From: Leucobacter chromiisoli
Lineage (GTDB): Bacteria > Actinomycetota > Actinomycetes > Actinomycetales > Microbacteriaceae
NCBI RefSeq assembly: GCF_016522505.1
Contig: NZ_JAEHOH010000015.1
Location: 59,163 to 123,162 of the forward strand
DNA length: 64,000 nucleotides
Direction: 5' to 3'
Shown here: positions 1 through 8,660 of the stretch, piece by piece
Layout of the letters: every line of letters begins with the position of its first letter
How positions within the stretch are numbered: position 1 is the first letter of the stretch
Position numbers and translations under genes: made by a program
Notes under the pieces: model-generated
Seen by the model: only the letters and a program-made list of their open reading frames with translations
The model's database searches: none
What the model was told of the DNA's origin: nothing

Positions 1-47
1 GCGGCTCCGGATCGGCGCGTGGTGCGGTTCATGCGTGCAGACGTCAT
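1..47 (-). CDS. Partial N-terminus of a gene under TPP riboswitch control
   Basis: An open frame starts at ATG 47 and runs off the left edge, showing 15 codons (MTSARMNRTTRRSGA). A purine-rich Shine-Dalgarno stretch (GGAGGAAGG) lies about 10 bases before the ATG and is also the 3' edge of the TPP aptamer just upstream. A second in-frame ATG is at 32. Genes directly behind actinobacterial TPP riboswitches are normally thiamin biosynthesis (thiC, thiE/M/D) or thiamin/HMP transport genes, so a thiamin role is inferred from the switch alone. Too little protein is visible to name it. Confidence 0.5.
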   Translation of the reverse strand, partial: MTSARMNRTTRRSGA

Positions 48-51
48 CGAG

Positions 52-141
52 GCTTCCTTCCTCCGCTGGCATTACCCAGATCAGGTTGAACGGTCGGGGC
101 GCGCGTGCCCCATCTCAGCCCGGCGCGTCCGGGCCCCCGTG
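52..141 (-). ncRNA. TPP (THI-box) riboswitch
   Basis: Read on the minus strand this stretch has the two universal TPP-aptamer blocks in the right order: GGGCTGAGATGGGGC (P2/J3-2 with CTGAGA, near 121-107) and AACCTGATCTGGGTAATGCC (pyrophosphate-sensor side, near 90-71), followed by GCGGAGGAAGG. Size and spacing match the family. The last block overlaps the Shine-Dalgarno of the gene starting at 47, and no terminator hairpin lies between, so control is probably by hiding the ribosome-binding site when thiamin pyrophosphate binds. Edges are approximate. Confidence 0.9.
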
Positions 142-153
142 GATTGCCCTCGC

Positions 154-159
154 AGTCTA
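154..159 (-). promoter_or_regulatory. -10 box (TAGACT) for the TPP riboswitch transcript
   Basis: TAGACT on the minus strand lies 12 bases before the aptamer, so a transcript starting about 7 bases downstream would begin just ahead of it. Its first three bases are the TAG stop codon of the DUF6350 gene. The same hexamer recurs before several genes in this window. No clear -35 element is seen. Confidence 0.5.
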
Positions 160-1920
160 TCGCTTTCCGCGCGGCGACCGCCAACCGGGCCGCTTCCGCG
201 CCTCGCTCGGCTCCTGCTCGGGAGCGCGGTCCCAGGAATAGGCCCGCAGCAGCGCCTCCGTGTCGTGCTCCCCGCGGTCCTCCTCCTCGATGTGGGCGCT
301 CCGGTCGAGATGCCCGTCCGCCTCGTCGCCCGAGCCCGCAGCCACGGGAGGCGTCGCGTCGACGGGGTCGCTCTCCTCCGCCGCATCCGCGCGACCTCGC
401 TGGCCGGGGGCAGAGCCCGTCGGATCGGGGCCGCTCGCCTCAGCCTCGCCCGCTCGCGAGCCGCCGAACCAGCTCGCGGCGCGGCTGAGCAGGCGCGAGC
501 GCGGATCGCTCGCGGGTTCGCGCACGCCCGAGAGATCCTCGGTCGGGAGATCGGCGTCCGCGGAGGGGAGATCCGCCGCCGAGGACGGGAGATCGGCGTT
601 TCCGGTCGGAGTATCCGCAGCAGCCGGGAGATCCGCCGCCACGGTAGAACGGCGACGCCGGTCGCCGGGCACCGGGAGCGCGGCGCGCAGGCGCGCCCGG
701 TCCGCCCGGCCCGCGCAGACGCCGAGCAGGAGTCCGCCGCCGAGCTCCGCCGCCGCCAGGCCGCCCACGAGCCACGGCTCCGGTCCCGTCACGGCGAGCC
801 TCCCCGGCCCCACCGCCCCGATCGCGAGCGCCGCGCCCCCCGCGACCACGAGCCCCGTCAGCGCCGCGGCCAGCGCCGTCGTCACCAGCGCCGCCGGCCA
901 CGAGCTGCGCCTCAGCTCGCTGCGCCTCGCGGCGAGCAGGCCGATCCCGACCCCCAGCAGCACGACGAGGGCCGGAGCGAGGGCGCCCGCCTCTCCCCAC
1001 CCCTGCGGAACGGCGCCGAGGAGCGGCAGCGAGGGCAGCGGCCCGAGCATCGTCTCGAACGGAGAGACGGAGGTCGCCTCTCCGATCGCGAAGCCCGCCC
1101 CGGTGAACCACGCGACGGCCCACAGGACCACGATGGGGAGCAGCGCCAGCTGCAGCAGGAAGAGCAGCACGGCGCCGAGGGGGTCCAGCTGCAGCCCCTG
1201 CGCCAGCGCCGTGATCTCGACGTAGCCGATGACGAGGGCGGCGCCCGCTCCGAGCGCTCCGAGCCCCACGAGCCCGGCGACCGAGGCCAGCAGCACCCGG
1301 AACGTCTCCCGGAGATGACCGGGAAGGGCGGCGACGGCGACGCCGGGAAGCCCGCTGCGCTCGAGCCCGAGCTGCAGCCCGCGCACCGTTCGCAGCCACC
1401 ACTCGCTGCCGTCGACCGCCGAGCGCAGCAGGAACGCCGCCGCCGAGCTCGCCGCGTAGACGGCGGAGGGCAGGGCGATCGCGGCCCACGCCGGCGCGTC
1501 CAGCAGAGGCCTGGCGAACGGCACGGCGAGCGCCGCGACCACCGCGAACCCCGCGGGGCCGCCCAGCACTCCGGCCGCCCCCGTTCCTCCGCGCGCGGCG
1601 AGGCGCCAGCCCGAACGGCCGGCCAGCAGCACGGTGATGAGCGTCGCGCCGAGCGGCGCGAGCGAGAGGGGCACGCCGAGCGCCTCCGGCGCGAGCCCGA
1701 GACCGCTCGCCGTCTCCGCGCTCACCTCGAGAGAGAGCGGGACGAGGTGAGCGAGCAGCCAGACCGCAGCCGCGCCGCCGAACACCTCTCCCGGATCCGA
1801 GGCCAGCTCGAACGTGGCGGCCCACAGCACCACCGCCGGAATCGCGAGCGCGATCAGCCCGGCGAGAGCGACGGCGGCCGCCTCGATCGCGGCGACGACT
1901 GCGGTCAGGAAGGGTCTCAT
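157..1920 (-). CDS. DUF6350 family multi-pass membrane protein
   Basis: A 587-residue protein whose first about 400 residues are roughly ten hydrophobic membrane segments, with an Ala/Leu/Gly-rich core typical of actinobacterial DUF6350 proteins (sometimes called cell-division protein PerM). The family usually sits near sucCD and purine genes, as it roughly does here. The C-terminal about 180 residues are hydrophilic and acidic and contain a degenerate tandem repeat around the motif ADLP (TADLPAAADTP, NADLPSSAADLP, ADADLPTEDL), probably a disordered cytoplasmic tail. Start ATG 1920 has a TAAGCT box 8 bases upstream, which suggests a leaderless message. The biochemical function is not known. 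Confidence 0.75.
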   Translation of the reverse strand: MRPFLTAVVAAIEAAAVALAGLIALAIPAVVLWAATFELASDPGEVFGGAAAVWLLAHLVPLSLEVSAETASGLGLAPEALGVPLSLAPLGATLITVLLAGRSGWRLAARGGTGAAGVLGGPAGFAVVAALAVPFARPLLDAPAWAAIALPSAVYAASSAAAFLLRSAVDGSEWWLRTVRGLQLGLERSGLPGVAVAALPGHLRETFRVLLASVAGLVGLGALGAGAALVIGYVEITALAQGLQLDPLGAVLLFLLQLALLPIVVLWAVAWFTGAGFAIGEATSVSPFETMLGPLPSLPLLGAVPQGWGEAGALAPALVVLLGVGIGLLAARRSELRRSSWPAALVTTALAAALTGLVVAGGAALAIGAVGPGRLAVTGPEPWLVGGLAAAELGGGLLLGVCAGRADRARLRAALPVPGDRRRRSTVAADLPAAADTPTGNADLPSSAADLPSADADLPTEDLSGVREPASDPRSRLLSRAASWFGGSRAGEAEASGPDPTGSAPGQRGRADAAEESDPVDATPPVAAGSGDEADGHLDRSAHIEEEDRGEHDTEALLRAYSWDRAPEQEPSEARKRPGWRSPRGKR

Positions 1921-1928
1921 CGCTCTGA

Positions 1929-1934
1929 AGCTTA
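1929..1934 (-). promoter_or_regulatory. -10 box (TAAGCT), DUF6350 gene
   Basis: TAAGCT lies 8 bases before ATG 1920. At that distance transcription would start at or next to the start codon, giving a leaderless mRNA. No convincing Shine-Dalgarno is present. Confidence 0.45.
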
Positions 1935-1999
1935 TCCTCCCGACCCCCGCGCTCCCCGAGAGGAGCCCGCCCTCGCGTGTTCGCAGGCCCGCCTGCCCG

Positions 2000-2701
2000 T
2001 CACCGCGGCCGGGCGCTGCGGGCGAGCGCCACCGCGTGCGTCCGGCTCTCGGCGCCCAGCTTCACGAGGATGCTCGAGACGTGGGTCTTGACGGTCGGGA
2101 TCGAGATCCCGAGGCGCGCGGCGATCCTCGCATTGGAGCGGCCCTCGCAGAGCGCGTCGAGCACCTCCCGCTCGCGCGCCGTCAGCTCGGAGAACCCGGC
2201 GAAACCCCGTCCAGAGCCCGCCCCCTCCCGAGTCTCGGCGTCGCCCTCCGGTCCCGCTCCGCCGCCCGGCTGCGCCGCCACCGCGGCGAGCGCCCGCCTC
2301 GTGACGCGCGGATCGAGCACGCCCTCGCCGCGCGCGACGCGGCGCACCGCCTCGACGAGGGGCCCCGCCTCGGTCGTCTTGAGCAGGAAGCCGGCCGCCC
2401 CCGCGCGGATCGCTCCCAGCACCAGCTCGTCCTCGTCGAAGCTGGTGAGCACCAGCACATCGGCATGCCCCGCAGCGACGATCTCCCGGGTGGCGGCGAC
2501 GCCGTCGAGGCCCGGCATGCGCAGGTCCATGAGCACGACGTCAGGCCGCAGCGCGGCGGCGTTGCCCACCGCCGCGGCGCCGTCGGCCGCCTCGCCCACC
2601 ACCTCCACGCCGTGGCTCTCGAGGATCATGCGCAGGCCCTCGCGGATCATGCCGTGATCGTCCGCGAGGATCACGCGGGGAGGCGCCTCCGGCCCCGTCA
2701 T
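2000..2701 (-). CDS. NarL/FixJ-type response regulator
   Basis: A 233-residue two-domain response regulator. Residues 9-125 are a receiver domain with the acidic pocket D14/D15, the phosphoacceptor D59 (VVLMDLRMPG), the switch residue T86 and K108 (FLLKT). Residues about 165-230 are a LuxR-type helix-turn-helix (LTAREREVLDALCEGRSNAR, then IPTVKTHVSSILVKLGA). The Gly/Glu-rich linker around 145-165 is longer than usual. Its ATG overlaps the stop of the histidine kinase gene by 4 bases, so the two are translationally coupled partners. A divergent membrane protein gene with a palindrome in its promoter region is a plausible target. Confidence 0.93.
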   Translation of the reverse strand: MTGPEAPPRVILADDHGMIREGLRMILESHGVEVVGEAADGAAAVGNAAALRPDVVLMDLRMPGLDGVAATREIVAAGHADVLVLTSFDEDELVLGAIRAGAAGFLLKTTEAGPLVEAVRRVARGEGVLDPRVTRRALAAVAAQPGGGAGPEGDAETREGAGSGRGFAGFSELTAREREVLDALCEGRSNARIAARLGISIPTVKTHVSSILVKLGAESRTHAVALARSARPR

Positions 2702-3969
2702 CGCCGCTCCTCCCTCGGCAGCCTCGCGCGCACGGCCCAGCCGCCGTCCTCCGCGCCGGCCTCGAAGCGGCCCCCGGTCGCCCTGACCCGCTCGGCCAGC
2801 ATCTCGAGCCCCATGCCGGTGCCCTCCAATCCGGGCCGCGCGAGCGCCCGGCCGCCGCGCGAGACGACACTCGCGACGATCTCACGCCCGTCCGCCTCCA
2901 GCCGCACCTCGACGTCGGCCCCCGAGGCGTGCCGGGCGCAGTTCGCGAGAGCCTCCTGCACCACCCGCCCGAGCGCGTGATCCACGGGCGGCGCCAGCGG
3001 GCCCTCCGCCTCGTCGATCAGCGTCACGCGCACCCCCGAGCGCCGGGCCTCCTCCACCAGCTTCGGGATCAGCTCGCGCCCCACGGGGGCCGCGATGTCG
3101 TCGGTCCCCTTCCGCAGCACCGCGATCATGGAGCGCAGCGCGCCGTGCGCATCGAGGCTGGCGTCTCGGGCGGCCCGCAGCGCCTCGCGCTCCCGGCCGC
3201 CGTCCCGACCGTCCTCCGCCTCGCGCTCCCGGCCGCCGGTCCGGTCCCCGCTCGCGATCCGCTCATCCGCGTCGGAACCCGCGCCCGTGAGCGCCGCCTC
3301 GCTCCGGATCGCCACGGCCGCCACGTGCCCCGCCACGACGTCGTGCAGTTCTCTCGCCATGCGCTCGCGCTCGCTCCGAACGGCCGCTTCGCGATCCAGC
3401 TCAGCCAGCCGCGAGGCGTCCTCCGCGCGCTGCCGGTAGAGCCCCACCAGCTCCTGGGACTGCGCGATGGAGTTCGCGTACCAGAAGGCGAACCCGAGCA
3501 TCGCACCGAACTGGAGGCCGATCAGCACGCCCATCCGCAGCTCTCCCGTGACGGCCCAGGCGGCTGCCGCGAGCACCACGGTCGCGATCGCGACGCCCAG
3601 CAGCACGCGCCGGCGCCCCGCACCGCCGAGCACCACCGTGTAGGAGTGGAGCATCTCGAGCAGCACGATGAGCGTGACGATGCTGCCGAGCAGCAGCAGA
3701 TCGCTCACGAACAGCACCGCCGCCGCCACGAGGCCGAGCAGGGGCGCGCGCCGCTTGAGCAGCACGAGCCCGCACGACGCGAACGGCACCGCGACCGCCC
3801 ACCCGGGCGGGCGGGCGTCGTCGGGGACCAGCGAGAACACGTCCCAGAACCTGACGAGGCCGAAACCGACGACGGCCGCCGCGACGAGCAGGTAGGCCGC
3901 GGCCTGCACCGAGGGGCGGCCGAACAGGCGGCGCAGGGCCCCGGCGTGCGAGACGTGCTGCTGGAACAT
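2698..3969 (-). CDS. Two-component sensor histidine kinase (HisKA_3)
   Basis: A 423-residue membrane histidine kinase. Five or six hydrophobic segments fill residues 22-165, followed by a short coiled stretch and a HisKA_3 dimerisation motif ERERMARELHD with the phospho-accepting H209. An ATPase domain follows with the N-box QEALANCARHA around 339-348 and the G-box GTGMGLEML. Between the first and second dimerisation helices (about 236-268) is an unusual charged insertion with an imperfect repeat (GGREREAEDGRD, GGREREA). There is no large extracellular sensor, so it probably senses a membrane signal. It is co-translated with the response regulator at 2000-2701. Confidence 0.92.
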   Translation of the reverse strand: MFQQHVSHAGALRRLFGRPSVQAAAYLLVAAAVVGFGLVRFWDVFSLVPDDARPPGWAVAVPFASCGLVLLKRRAPLLGLVAAAVLFVSDLLLLGSIVTLIVLLEMLHSYTVVLGGAGRRRVLLGVAIATVVLAAAAWAVTGELRMGVLIGLQFGAMLGFAFWYANSIAQSQELVGLYRQRAEDASRLAELDREAAVRSERERMARELHDVVAGHVAAVAIRSEAALTGAGSDADERIASGDRTGGREREAEDGRDGGREREALRAARDASLDAHGALRSMIAVLRKGTDDIAAPVGRELIPKLVEEARRSGVRVTLIDEAEGPLAPPVDHALGRVVQEALANCARHASGADVEVRLEADGREIVASVVSRGGRALARPGLEGTGMGLEMLAERVRATGGRFEAGAEDGGWAVRARLPREERR

Positions 3970-4011
3970 GCCTCCATCAAAGCAGGCCCCGCGGCCGTTC
4001 GTCTCAGACCA

Positions 4012-4034
4012 AGGGATGAGGCCGTCTCATCCCT
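4012..4034. promoter_or_regulatory. Perfect inverted repeat, candidate operator
   Basis: AGGGATGAG-GCCGT-CTCATCCCT: 9-base perfect arms with a 5-base spacer. It lies between the divergent histidine kinase gene (start 3969) and the GAP-family gene (start 4077), the only shared control region. The arrangement suits a dimeric regulator such as the neighbouring NarL-type response regulator. An RNA hairpin in the leader is the alternative. There is no U-tract, so a terminator is unlikely. Confidence 0.5.
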
Positions 4035-4076
4035 CCTCCCGATCCCCTGCGCTTCCGCACCCGGGAGGCTGATCGC

Positions 4077-4958
4077 ATGGACTTCCTCGACAGCATCCCG
4101 CTTCCCGCGGCACTGGCCCTGCTGGCGCTGCTCGACGGGCTCAGCGTCGGCACGCTGCTGATCCCCGTCTTCCTCCTCATCGCCCCGGGCAGGCCCCGCG
4201 TCGCCAGGATCATGCTCTATCTGGGCACGATCACCCTCTTCTACCTCGCGATCGGGGTGCTCTTCACCCTCGGCCTCGTCAACGTGGTCGACGCGGGGCG
4301 GGAGTTCCTCGACTCCGCACTCGGGCAGACGGCGCTCCTCGTGGTCGGCCTGGCGCTGCTGGCGGGCGGGATCCTGACGGGGATCGCGGACTCCCGACGG
4401 CGGAAGGAGGCCGCCGCACGCGCCACTGCGCACGTCGCTGCGGGATCCGGACCGCGGGAGGCCGGGGCAGGGTCGGTCCCGGCCCCCGGGGCAGCGGCTG
4501 GATCCGGACCGCTGCCGGAGACCCGGACCGCGGAGGCGGCCGCGAGGCCTCCCGTGCAGCCGGGCGGCCGGATCCTGCGCTGGCGGGATCGCCTGCTCGC
4601 CGACCGCACGAGCCGCGGGGCGGTGATCGGGGTCGCCCTCGCCGCGGGCCTCGTGGAGGTGGCCAGCATGCTCCCCTATCTGCTCGGCATGACCATGCTC
4701 GCGGATGCGCCGCTCGGCATGCCCGCCCGCTTCGCGATGCTCGCGGGCTACTGCCTCGTCATGATCCTGCCGGCACTCGTGCTGCTCGCGGCGCGGATCG
4801 TGGCCGCCCGCGCCGTCGACCGGCCGCTGCGGCGGCTCGCGGACTGGCTGCAGCGCACGGGCGCCGAGAACACCGCGTGGATCATGGGGATCATCGGGTT
4901 CCTGCTGGCGCGGGCCGGGGCGACGCAGCTCGGGATCGACCTGCCGGTCATCGGGTGA
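4077..4958 (+). CDS. GAP family (Sap, sulfolipid-addressing-like) membrane protein
   Basis: A 293-residue protein with three membrane segments at the N-terminus (about 10-30, 46-68, 85-102), a 70-residue hydrophilic Ala/Gly/Pro-rich loop, and three more segments (about 183-205, 220-245, 265-285). This split 3+3 layout with a conserved LLIPVFLLIAPGRP-type first part fits the GAP/Sap family, named after a mycobacterial protein needed to place sulfolipid-1 at the cell surface; the family resembles LysE-type exporters. GGGAGG upstream is the Shine-Dalgarno. It diverges from the two-component system, which may control it. The substrate is unknown. Confidence 0.72.
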   Translation: MDFLDSIPLPAALALLALLDGLSVGTLLIPVFLLIAPGRPRVARIMLYLGTITLFYLAIGVLFTLGLVNVVDAGREFLDSALGQTALLVVGLALLAGGILTGIADSRRRKEAAARATAHVAAGSGPREAGAGSVPAPGAAAGSGPLPETRTAEAAARPPVQPGGRILRWRDRLLADRTSRGAVIGVALAAGLVEVASMLPYLLGMTMLADAPLGMPARFAMLAGYCLVMILPALVLLAARIVAARAVDRPLRRLADWLQRTGAENTAWIMGIIGFLLARAGATQLGIDLPVIG

Positions 4959-5164
4959 GCCTGCGCCGCGGCCCGGTGGCCGACGGCGCCGCGGCCCGAT
5001 GGTCGCGGACGGACGCGATCCGGCGGTCGCGGCCGGGGGGGGGCCGCCCCCCGCGCCCCCCGGGCCCCCCGCCCCCCCCCCCCCGGGGCCCCGCGGGGGC
5101 GCGGCCGCCGCGTCGCGGGGGCGCGCGCCCCCCCCCGGCCCGCCGCCGGGTCCGATCGGCCCGT
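4959..5164. other. Convergent intergenic gap with G/C homopolymers
   Basis: This 206-base gap separates two convergent genes and should hold a bidirectional terminator. Bases 5029-5151 are almost purely G and C (one T), with runs of up to 14 C. The flanks (about 5016-5032 and 5133-5155) are roughly complementary, as expected for an original hairpin. The composition is unlike the rest of the window and resembles three other spots, so I read it as a badly sequenced terminator. Confidence 0.6.
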
Positions 5165-6286
5165 CTACCAGGCCGCGGCGACGGCGCGGTGGGCCTCGAA
5201 GAGCGGCACGGTCGTGCCCTCGGGAGCCCGGCCGAAGCCGCACTCGGTGGCGACGCCGAACCGCCTCGGGACGCTGCGCGTCGCCGCCCGGATGCGCCTC
5301 GCCGCGCCCTCCGCGCCGTCCTCCCGATGCACGAGCCCGAGGTAGAGCTCCGTCTCCGCCGGCAGCCCGAGCTCCGCGAGCGGAGCGAAGTAGGCGTCGT
5401 CGTCGCGCTCGATGGGCACGGGGAGGTGCAGCCAGGTGAGCGGGCGGTGGGCCGCGCCGGTCACGAGGTTCGCGAAGCGCACGAGGTTGCCGGTGTCGGA
5501 GGGCTCCACGAAGTGCTTCTCGGCGACGTCGCCGTAGCAGAGGTGCACGCCGACCTCCACGTCGGCGGGCACGCGATCGATCTGACGGGCGAGGCGCTCG
5601 CTCGTGCCGGCCCAGACGTCGTCGAACCACTCGTACCGCTCGCCCGTGAAGCCCGTCAGCCCCTCGAGCATCGCGAACTCGAGCGCGGCGTCCCACTGGA
5701 TCGCCAGCTCCTCGTGCGGGACCCCGTCGAGGATCCGGTCGAGCTCGCCCGCGAGCGCGCGCTCGTAGACGGGCTCGAAGGCCTCGCGATCCTGCGCCCG
5801 GACGAAGCTGCCGACCACGCCGAGCGGTGTCGGCAGCGACACCTGGAAGCGGGTGCCCACGGGGATCACGCCCTCGCGCTGCAGCCGGGAGAAGACGGCG
5901 TACGACTCGAGCGCCGCGTCCGCGTATCCGAGCGGGGGCAGCACGAGGTCTTGCGCGCGCACCCCGTCGGCGATGCGCACGGGACGCATGTCGAGCATGC
6001 GCAGCGGGATCGGCGTGTCGCCCACGCGCTCGATCCCGTCCGCCTGCCCCAGCCGATCCGCCTGGAACACGATCCAGTGGAAGCGTTCGCCGACCTCGCC
6101 GTCGGGAATGCGCTTCAGCCGGTCGCCGAGGTGCTCGGCGGCGGTGCGCATCGTGGTCTCGGCGTCGTCGAAGTTGATGCTGCCGACGAGGTGGGCGCCG
6201 ACCACCCGGGCCGGGGCGCCGGACGGAACGCGAGGCGTTCCGTCGTGATCGCCGGGATGGTCGCTGGCGGCGCGTGATTCGCTCAT
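5165..6286 (-). CDS. MetE-like single-domain methyltransferase (UROD/MetE fold)
   Basis: A 373-residue protein resembling the C-terminal catalytic half of cobalamin-independent methionine synthase. The zinc-site pattern is present: H248 and C250 in VHLCYGD, and C349 in ATECGFGR, matching the HxC ... C ligands of MetE. An N-terminal VGSINFDDAETTMR segment recalls other stand-alone MetE-like proteins. It lacks the N-terminal MetE domain that binds polyglutamyl folate, so its methyl donor could be something else. I chose ATG 6286 over upstream in-frame starts because a TAGACT -10 box lies 7 bases before it. It stands alone between convergent and tandem neighbours, so the substrate is unknown. 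Confidence 0.72.
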   Translation of the reverse strand: MSESRAASDHPGDHDGTPRVPSGAPARVVGAHLVGSINFDDAETTMRTAAEHLGDRLKRIPDGEVGERFHWIVFQADRLGQADGIERVGDTPIPLRMLDMRPVRIADGVRAQDLVLPPLGYADAALESYAVFSRLQREGVIPVGTRFQVSLPTPLGVVGSFVRAQDREAFEPVYERALAGELDRILDGVPHEELAIQWDAALEFAMLEGLTGFTGERYEWFDDVWAGTSERLARQIDRVPADVEVGVHLCYGDVAEKHFVEPSDTGNLVRFANLVTGAAHRPLTWLHLPVPIERDDDAYFAPLAELGLPAETELYLGLVHREDGAEGAARRIRAATRSVPRRFGVATECGFGRAPEGTTVPLFEAHRAVAAAW

Positions 6287-6293
6287 GCGGACC

Positions 6294-6299
6294 AGTCTA
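6294..6299 (-). promoter_or_regulatory. -10 box (TAGACT), MetE-like gene
   Basis: TAGACT lies 7 bases before ATG 6286, placing the transcription start at the start codon. This decides the start over the longer frame beginning at 6346. Confidence 0.5.
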
Positions 6300-6510
6300 G
6301 AAGCTCGCGGGGTCGATCCCGGGCACCGCATCCCGCGTCCGCCCACACGGCCGAAAGGCGGGTTTTGACTGCGGGGCCGGGGGGTCGCCGGGGAAAAAAG
6401 CCAGTAGAAGGGATTCCCGCCGCCGGAGCAGAGAGGCTGCTCGAGCGGTGGACCGCCCGCGGGGCGCTACAGCCCCTGGTGCGCGGCCACCCTCGCTTCG
6501 CTCCGTGGGC

Positions 6511-6526
6511 TGCCGCAGTAGCGGCA
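6511..6526 (-). terminator. Weak hairpin downstream of sucD
   Basis: TGCCGC-AGTA-GCGGCA, 6-base arms, 31 bases past the sucD stop. There is no U-tract. The rest of the 270-base gap (6287-6556) shows nothing else recognisable, so this is only a possible end of the sucCD transcript. Confidence 0.3.
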
Positions 6527-6556
6527 CCGCGGCGTTTGCTCTACACGCTGCCGCGT

Positions 6557-7459
6557 TTACAGCTCTGCGAACGCCGCGCGCAGCAGCTCGGCGGCCTCGG
6601 TCGGGGTCTTGCCGACCTTGACTCCGGCGGCCTCGAGGGCCTCCTTCTTCGCCTGCGCCGTGCCGGCCGAGCCCGAGACGATGGCGCCGGCGTGGCCCAT
6701 GGTCTTGCCCTCGGGCGCCGTGAAGCCCGCGACGTAGCCGACGACCGGCTTCGTCACGTTCGCCTTGATGAAGTCGGCCGCGCGCTCCTCGGCGTCGCCG
6801 CCGATCTCGCCGATCATCACGACCGCCTTCGTCTCGGGATCGGCCTCGAAGGCCTCGAGCGCGTCGATGTGGGTGGTGCCGATGACCGGGTCGCCGCCGA
6901 TGCCAATGGCGGTCGAGAAGCCGAGGTCGCGCAGCTCGTACATCATCTGATAGGTCAGGGTGCCCGACTTCGAGACGAGGCCGATCGGTCCCTTGCCCGT
7001 GATCGTCGCCGGGGTGATGCCGGCGAGCGCCTCGTCGGGCGTGATGATGCCGGGGCAGTTCGGGCCGATGATGCGGGTCTTGCCGCCCGTGGCCTTCGCG
7101 TGCGCCCACAGCTCGGCCGAGTCCTTCACGGGCACGCCCTCGGTGATGATGACGAGCAGGCCGATGCCCGCGTCGATCGCTTCGACGGCGGCATCCTTCG
7201 TGAAGGCCGGGGGCACGAACGCGACGGAGACGTCGGCGCCCGTCTTCTCCATGGCCTCCGCGACCGACGCGAAGACGGGCAGCTCGACCTGCGCGCCCGA
7301 GGCGTTCGTGTGCGAGACCGTGGTGCCGGCTTTGCGCGCGTTCACGCCGCCGACGATGTTCGTGCCCGCGGCGAGCATGCGCGCCGTGTGCTTCGTGCCC
7401 TCGCCGCCGGTGATGCCCTGGACGATGACCTTGGAATCCTTGTTCAGGAAGATCGACAT
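6557..7459 (-). CDS. sucD: Succinyl-CoA synthetase alpha subunit
   Basis: A 300-residue ADP/GDP-forming succinate-CoA ligase alpha subunit, the usual length. It has an N-terminal CoA-binding Rossmann domain ([15 protein letters not shown], about 12-26) and the C-terminal ligase domain with the phosphorylated histidine, about H256, in [16 protein letters not shown]. With SucC it converts succinyl-CoA to succinate while making nucleoside triphosphate in the TCA cycle. It lies 34 bases after sucC in the same operon. Confidence 0.97.
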   Translation of the reverse strand: MSIFLNKDSKVIVQGITGGEGTKHTARMLAAGTNIVGGVNARKAGTTVSHTNASGAQVELPVFASVAEAMEKTGADVSVAFVPPAFTKDAAVEAIDAGIGLLVIITEGVPVKDSAELWAHAKATGGKTRIIGPNCPGIITPDEALAGITPATITGKGPIGLVSKSGTLTYQMMYELRDLGFSTAIGIGGDPVIGTTHIDALEAFEADPETKAVVMIGEIGGDAEERAADFIKANVTKPVVGYVAGFTAPEGKTMGHAGAIVSGSAGTAQAKKEALEAAGVKVGKTPTEAAELLRAAFAEL

Positions 7460-7493
7460 GGTTGTTGCTCTCTTTCCGAGTCTCGTCAGCGGA

Positions 7494-8660
7494 TCAGCGG
7501 GCGTTCGCCAGCTCGGCGGCCTTGTCGGCGCCCTCGTCCATGGTCGCGGCCTGCGTCACGAGCGGATGCGCGGCCTCGTTCAGGATGCGGCGCCCCTCCT
7601 CGACGTTGTTGCCGTCGAGACGCACGACGAGCGGCTTGTTCGCGGCGTCGCCGAGCTTCTCGAGCGCGCCCACGATGCCGTTGGCGACCGCGTCGCACGC
7701 CGTGATGCCGCCGAAGACGTTCACGAAGACCGACTTCACCTGCGGGTCGCCGAGGATCACGTCGAGGCCGGCCGCCATGACCTCCGCCGACGCGCCGCCG
7801 CCGATGTCGAGGAAGTTTGCGGGCTTCACGCCCCCGTGGTTCTCGCCCGCGTAGGCGACCACGTCGAGCGTCGACATCACGAGGCCCGCGCCGTTGCCGA
7901 TCACGCCGACCTCGCCGTCGAGCTTCACGTAGTTGAGATCCTGAGCCTTGGCCTTCGCCTCGAGGGGGTCCTCGGCCGACTTGTCCGCGAGCTCCGCGTG
8001 CTCGGGGTGGCGGAACTCGGCGTTCTCGTCGAGCGACACCTTGCCGTCGAGCGCGATGATCTCGCCCTCCCCGGTCAGCACGAGCGGGTTCACCTCGACG
8101 AGGGTCGCGTCCTCGCCGGTGTACACCTCGTAGAGCTTCTGGAAGACGGGGACGACCTTGCTCACGAGCTCCTCGGGGAATCGCGCCGCACGCGCGATCT
8201 CCTCGGCCTTCGCCGCGTCGATGCCGGTCACCGGGTCGACCTCGATGCGAGCGAGCGCCTCGGGCTTCTCGACCGCGAGCTGCTCGATCTCCATGCCGCC
8301 CTCGACCGAGCACAGCGACAGGTAGGAGCGGTTCGCGCGATCCAGCAGCACGGAGAAGTAGAACTCCTGCGCGATGTCGGCGCCGGCCGCCACCATGACG
8401 CGCTTCACGACGTGGCCCTTGATGTCGAGGCCGAGGATCGCCTGCGCCGCCTCGAACGCCTCGTCGGGGGTCTTCGCCACCTTCACGCCGCCGGCCTTGC
8501 CGCGACCGCCGGTCTTCACCTGGGCCTTCACGACCACGACGCCCCCGAGCTTCTCGGCCGCTGCGCGCACCTCCTCCGGCGTGTCGGCGACGACGCCGGC
8601 AAGCACCGGCACTCCGTATCGCTCAAAAAGATCTCGTGCCTGGTACTCGTACAGATCCAC
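7494..8660 (-). CDS. sucC: Succinyl-CoA synthetase beta subunit
   Basis: A 388-residue beta subunit of succinate-CoA ligase. It starts with the typical [19 protein letters not shown]; residues about 1-220 are an ATP-grasp domain that binds the nucleotide, and about 240-360 are the CoA-ligase domain that contributes to the succinate site ([16 protein letters not shown] loop, here DIGGGASAE). Length and order before sucD are standard. GAAGGA precedes the ATG as ribosome-binding site. The 186 bases upstream (8661-8846) hold the promoter; I could not identify a firm -35/-10 pair there. Confidence 0.97.
   Translation of the reverse strand: MDLYEYQARDLFERYGVPVLAGVVADTPEEVRAAAEKLGGVVVVKAQVKTGGRGKAGGVKVAKTPDEAFEAAQAILGLDIKGHVVKRVMVAAGADIAQEFYFSVLLDRANRSYLSLCSVEGGMEIEQLAVEKPEALARIEVDPVTGIDAAKAEEIARAARFPEELVSKVVPVFQKLYEVYTGEDATLVEVNPLVLTGEGEIIALDGKVSLDENAEFRHPEHAELADKSAEDPLEAKAKAQDLNYVKLDGEVGVIGNGAGLVMSTLDVVAYAGENHGGVKPANFLDIGGGASAEVMAAGLDVILGDPQVKSVFVNVFGGITACDAVANGIVGALEKLGDAANKPLVVRLDGNNVEEGRRILNEAAHPLVTQAATMDEGADKAAELANAR

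Noticed and set aside
19..2091. 690-codon plus-strand frame antisense to the DUF6350 gene
   Set aside because: It is a shadow of a GC-rich gene; the opposite strand has clear membrane segments and the response regulator follows in the same direction.
5029..5151. G-quadruplex or i-motif element
   Set aside because: The run structure fits, but the same pattern recurs only at terminators and looks like failed sequencing, so no functional claim is justified.
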